34,279 bases of DNA from a virus: IMG/VR virus record IMGVR_UViG_3300030012_000593, positions 1-34,279 of that record. One strand, given 5' to 3'. Within the stretch, counting starts at the first letter, position 1. Every line of letters starts with the position of its first letter. The translations under genes were made by a program, and so were the position numbers. This document shows positions 33,356 to 34,279 of the stretch, piece after piece. Below the pieces are notes generated by a model that was given only the letters and a program-made list of their open reading frames with translations, did not search any database and had not been told where the DNA came from.

Positions 33356-33609
33356 TAAACAGACCCCAAACGCTCAAGCTGTTGATCTATTAATATTTGC
33401 TCATAGTCGAAATCGTCCTTGCGATCTGTTAATTCTTCCCATTCCAACGCGCTGTTGCTCATATCTTGTAATCGTTGAATTATTTCCGCAGGCTTGTATC
33501 GTTGATGTGCATTGTCACCATATGCAATCTCACAGACCTTTTCAATGTCTGATTCTTTCCACTGTTTTATCATAATATTTGTTGCCCAGTAATCCTTGAT
33601 GGTGTTCAT
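33355..33609 (-). CDS. Early hypothetical protein (84 aa)
   Basis: ATG at 33609 overlaps the preceding stop (ATGA). An all-helical, acidic protein: MNTIKDYWATNIMIKQWKES, DIEKVCEIAYGDNAHQRYKP, then AEIIQRLQDM and a Glu/Asp-rich C-terminal helix. No family recognised. Confidence 0.7.
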   Translation of the reverse strand: MNTIKDYWATNIMIKQWKESDIEKVCEIAYGDNAHQRYKPAEIIQRLQDMSNSALEWEELTDRKDDFDYEQILIDQQLERLGSV

Positions 33610-33761
33610 GCTGTCTCCTTGTTTTTAAGATCTTTTTTAAGCTCACCAATCATGTAAACCATTTCTTCAAGTTGTCCGATTGGAATACTAGTGGAATTAA
33701 GCATTTTTTTAACACCTTTTTCTATGGTGTCGAGATAATAATTTCTGGTGTATGGAATCAT
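33606..33761 (-). CDS. Small early protein (51 aa)
   Basis: ATG at 33761, coupled on both sides by ATGA overlaps, with GGAGGAAG directly upstream as a strong ribosome site. The sequence runs MIPYTRNYYLDTIEKGVKKM, then LNSTSIPIGQLEEMVYMIGE and a Lys-rich end. Two helices with a short link. The exact fit between neighbours makes this short gene convincing. Function unknown. Confidence 0.75.
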   Translation of the reverse strand: MIPYTRNYYLDTIEKGVKKMLNSTSIPIGQLEEMVYMIGELKKDLKNKETA

Positions 33762-33958
33762 GCTTCCTCCTTGATTGGTGGTTGTTGTACTAGTGGGATA
33801 AGTTCTTCTATCTCTGCATTGGTTAACGTATGCTTCCTTGTCTTGGCAAGAAACCTTGCGTCCATGACAAGTATCTCCAGATTGCGGAGCTGTTCAAGTG
33901 TTAAGTCGATTTGTGTCCTTGATTGACTTAATGTGAATTGATGGTTTTTTAGATCCAT
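33758..33958 (-). CDS. Early hypothetical protein (66 aa)
   Basis: ATG at 33958, overlapping the preceding gene by 10 bp. Residues 10-45 (LSQSRTQIDLTLEQLRNLEI, then LVMDARFLAKTRKHTL) form an amphipathic helix or coiled coil, followed by TNAEIEELIPLVQ and an acidic end KEEA. No family recognised. Confidence 0.65.
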   Translation of the reverse strand: MDLKNHQFTLSQSRTQIDLTLEQLRNLEILVMDARFLAKTRKHTLTNAEIEELIPLVQQPPIKEEA

Positions 33959-34218
33959 GATTCTCCGTCTGGTTCTGGGTAAATAGGTGCAGCGTCCTTG
34001 TCTAATTGCTCAACGGTGTCAAGCATTAATTGCAGTGAGTCATAACTTAGTTCTTCGCCATCTATTAAGCGTTTAATTTGATTAGATAGGTAGGCATAAT
34101 GAGCAAAGTTATATGTATGCGGTTGCGTCTTTGCGTCCATGCTTGTGAATGATTGTGTCATGAGTGTGGCGTCCTTGATTGTGAATGATTGTGAGCATGA
34201 TTGTGATGCTTGTGACAT
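33949..34218 (-). CDS. First early gene, hypothetical protein (89 aa or 63 aa)
   Basis: The frame is open from ATG 34218, but the first 26 codons are made of the CACAA(T/G)CAT repeats and read as low-complexity Ser/Gln/Thr. ATG 34161 or ATG 34140 (MDAKTQPHTYNFAHYAYLSN) are likelier starts for a folded protein; none has a Shine-Dalgarno site. The rest is helical (QIKRLIDGEELSYDSLQLML, DTVEQLDKD) with a C-terminal PEPDGESWI. It is the first gene behind the right-end repeats and so probably the first transcribed by host polymerase. Function unknown. Confidence 0.6.
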   Translation of the reverse strand: MSQASQSCSQSFTIKDATLMTQSFTSMDAKTQPHTYNFAHYAYLSNQIKRLIDGEELSYDSLQLMLDTVEQLDKDAAPIYPEPDGESWI

Positions 34219-34237
34219 ATGCTTGTGAATGATTGTG
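34139..34237 (-). repeat. Array of eight CACAA(T/G)CA repeats at the early end
   Basis: On the minus strand the 8-base word CACAA(T/G)CA occurs eight times in 99 bp (plus-strand copies start at 34139, 34149, 34175, 34185, 34197, 34206, 34219 and 34229), several 9-12 bases apart. A 15-bp exact repeat occurs at 34143, 34179 and 34223. The array covers the start of the first gene and ends beside a TTTTTTAAAAATTTT stretch, so it may be a promoter-proximal or replication-linked site. The remaining 34238-34279 holds no gene. Confidence 0.8.
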
Positions 34238-34279
34238 AAAATTTTTAAAAAACGACGAGACCCCAGTCATAGAAAGGGA

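Noticed and set aside
1-34279. Conserved promoters for the phage RNA polymerase
   Set aside because: I compared the few intergenic gaps and looked for the Syn5-type promoter but found no shared motif I could defend; a motif search over the full genome would be needed.
1-34279. CRISPR array or insertion sequence
   Set aside because: No regularly spaced direct repeats with unique spacers and no transposase or terminal inverted repeats were seen; the repeats present are coding or the short CACAA(T/G)CA array.

Overview
The window is about three quarters of a T7-like cyanophage genome (podovirus, autographivirus type; the gene set recalls Prochlorococcus/Synechococcus podoviruses such as P-SSP7 and Syn5). 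It is written on the strand opposite to the usual map, so every gene I accept is on the minus strand and the early end is at the right. The evidence is a single-subunit T7-type RNA polymerase, the T7 replication set in T7 order, T7 virion genes gp8 to gp17, and the cyanobacterial auxiliary genes hli (high-light-inducible protein) and psbA (photosystem II D1). The DNA is AT-rich and very tightly packed, with many ATGA, TAATG and 8-bp stop/start overlaps.

Layout in transcription order. 34.28-32.08 kb: a cluster of eleven short early genes of unknown function behind an array of CACAA(T/G)CAT repeats. 32.07-30.68 kb: a module with its own sigma-70-like promoter, an unknown ORF, a small winged-helix-like protein and a tyrosine integrase. 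30.63-30.49 kb: a sigma-70-like promoter, a 41-bp stretch matching the 5' half of tRNA-Leu(UAA) (putative attP) and a strong terminator. 30.48-20.35 kb: RNA polymerase, ssDNA-binding protein, endonuclease I, primase-helicase, DNA polymerase split over two overlapping ORFs, 5'-3' exonuclease, three small nucleotide-metabolism or unknown genes, and class I ribonucleotide reductase alpha and beta. 20.38-14.2 kb: two small genes, portal, scaffold, hli, psbA, a string of very small basic proteins and micro-ORFs, a host-type promoter, the major capsid gene and a terminator. 14.17 kb to the left edge: tail tubular proteins A and B, a gp13-like protein, internal core proteins gp14-gp16, and the N-terminal ~1035 residues of the tail fibre, which runs off the window. 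Terminase and any lysis genes are not in this window.

How it works together. Host RNA polymerase probably reads the early region and makes the phage polymerase, which then reads replication and virion genes. The nuclease, polymerase and ribonucleotide reductase genes recycle and make nucleotides for phage DNA, while hli and psbA keep photosynthetic electron flow going during infection.

The most notable points are: the complete absence of GGCC and near absence of CCWGG on a hand read; an attP placed so that recombination would exchange the promoter upstream of the RNA polymerase while a terminator insulates it; a split DNA polymerase; a ribonucleotide reductase beta subunit lacking the usual radical tyrosine; and a tRNA T-arm-like RNA element in the capsid leader.
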